Below are positions 5,655 to 6,073 of a stretch of DNA of 6,073 bases, piece by piece. The position numbers and the translations under genes were made by a program. Location of the stretch: contig CALLQJ010000130.1 of assembly GCA_938014865.1 (NCBI GenBank), forward strand, positions 1 through 6,073, read 5' to 3'. The stretch comes from an uncultured Fastidiosipila sp. (GTDB lineage Bacteria; Bacillota; Clostridia; Saccharofermentanales; Fastidiosipilaceae). Under the pieces are notes generated by a model. It did not search any database, was not told where the DNA came from, and was given only the letters and a program-made list of their open reading frames with translations. How positions within the stretch are numbered: position 1 is the stretch's first letter; every line of letters begins with the position of its first letter.

Positions 5655-6073
5655 TCATTGGTCAATCGGCTTCATCGTCGGGAACAAAAGCACATCGCGG
5701 ATGCTGTCTTCTCCGGTCAGGAGCATGCAGAGTCTGTCCATGCCCATGCCCATGCCGCCTGTCGGAGGCATGCCGTATTCCAGGGAGAGGCAGAAGTCTT
5801 CATCCAGCAGATTCGCCTCATCATCACCGGCTTCTCTTCTGGCCAGCTGCGCCTCAAAGCGCTCTCTTTGATCGAAGGGATCATTGAGCTCGGAGTAGGC
5901 GTTCGCAAATTCATGCCCGTTGATAAAAAGCTCAAAACGTTCGGTGATTTCCGGACGATCCTTTTTCTTCTTCGTAAGAGGTGAAACTTCAATCGGATAA
6001 TCGTAAATGAAGGTCGGCTGAATCAGCTTCTCTTCAACGTATTTTTCAAAGAAGGCATTGAAGACATCGCCTT
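5655..6073 (-). CDS. lysS: Lysyl-tRNA synthetase class II, C-terminal 138 residues (5' end outside window)
   Basis: LysRS charges tRNA-Lys with lysine in the cytoplasm using ATP. The visible part is the end of the class II catalytic domain. It reads GDVFNAFFEKYVEEKL, then SPLTKKKKD, then RPEITERFELFINGHEFANAYSELNDP in two steps, then LDEDFCLSLEYGMPPTGG, and the class II motif 3 as GMGMGMDR, followed by LLTGEDSIRDVLLFPTMKPIDQ and a TGA at 5655-5657. The usual motif 3 Ile before Asp-Arg is Met here, a mild change. The frame enters the window with two bases of a split codon at the right edge. A strong terminator follows at 5579-5605, so this is the last gene of its transcript. Which genes precede it cannot be seen. 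Confidence 0.97.
   Translation of the reverse strand, partial: GDVFNAFFEKYVEEKLIQPTFIYDYPIEVSPLTKKKKDRPEITERFELFINGHEFANAYSELNDPFDQRERFEAQLARREAGDDEANLLDEDFCLSLEYGMPPTGGMGMGMDRLCMLLTGEDSIRDVLLFPTMKPIDQ

Noticed and set aside
5658..5992. Plus- and minus-strand open frames over the lysS end
   Set aside because: The lysS frame translates to a clear LysRS C-terminus through motif 3; the others are frame shadows.

Overview
The window looks like a chromosomal segment from a low-to-moderate-GC Gram-positive bacterium, most likely Bacillota of the Clostridia type. This rests on clear AAGGAG-type ribosome binding sites, Bacillota-like pyruvate kinase and lysyl-tRNA synthetase, an RsuA-type pseudouridine synthase, and a cell-wall surface protein with a sortase-type C-terminus. 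I cannot name the genus. No tRNA, rRNA, insertion sequence, phage gene or CRISPR array is visible.

Layout from left to right. The 5' part of pyruvate kinase (pyk, minus strand) runs off the left edge. It is preceded by an unrecognised four-helix membrane protein gene on the same strand, 20 bp away, probably in one operon. That pair is divergent from rsuA (plus strand). The 85-bp gap between them carries two extended -10 promoters facing opposite ways, and rsuA appears to be transcribed without a leader. rsuA converges with a minus-strand gene for a membrane protein whose cytoplasmic head resembles a J domain but has no HPD motif. Upstream of that gene is a hairpin that ends the next gene, a large minus-strand gene for a secreted, Thr-rich surface protein with an LSKTG sorting signal. 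An AT-rich spacer follows, then a textbook terminator, then the 3' end of lysyl-tRNA synthetase (lysS, minus strand), which runs off the right edge.

Most of the window is housekeeping: glycolysis, rRNA modification and tRNA charging. The accessory part is the surface protein gene with its AT-rich upstream region (about 3650-5580). It is bounded by terminators on both sides and its base composition differs from its neighbours, as expected for an inserted single-gene cargo. The least understood genes are the J-like membrane protein, the four-helix protein ahead of pyk, and the globular N-terminal domain of the surface protein. I see no clear multi-gene novel system. The most distinctive signals are the leaderless rsuA start, the HPD-less J-like transmembrane protein, and the in-frame repeat architecture of the surface protein.
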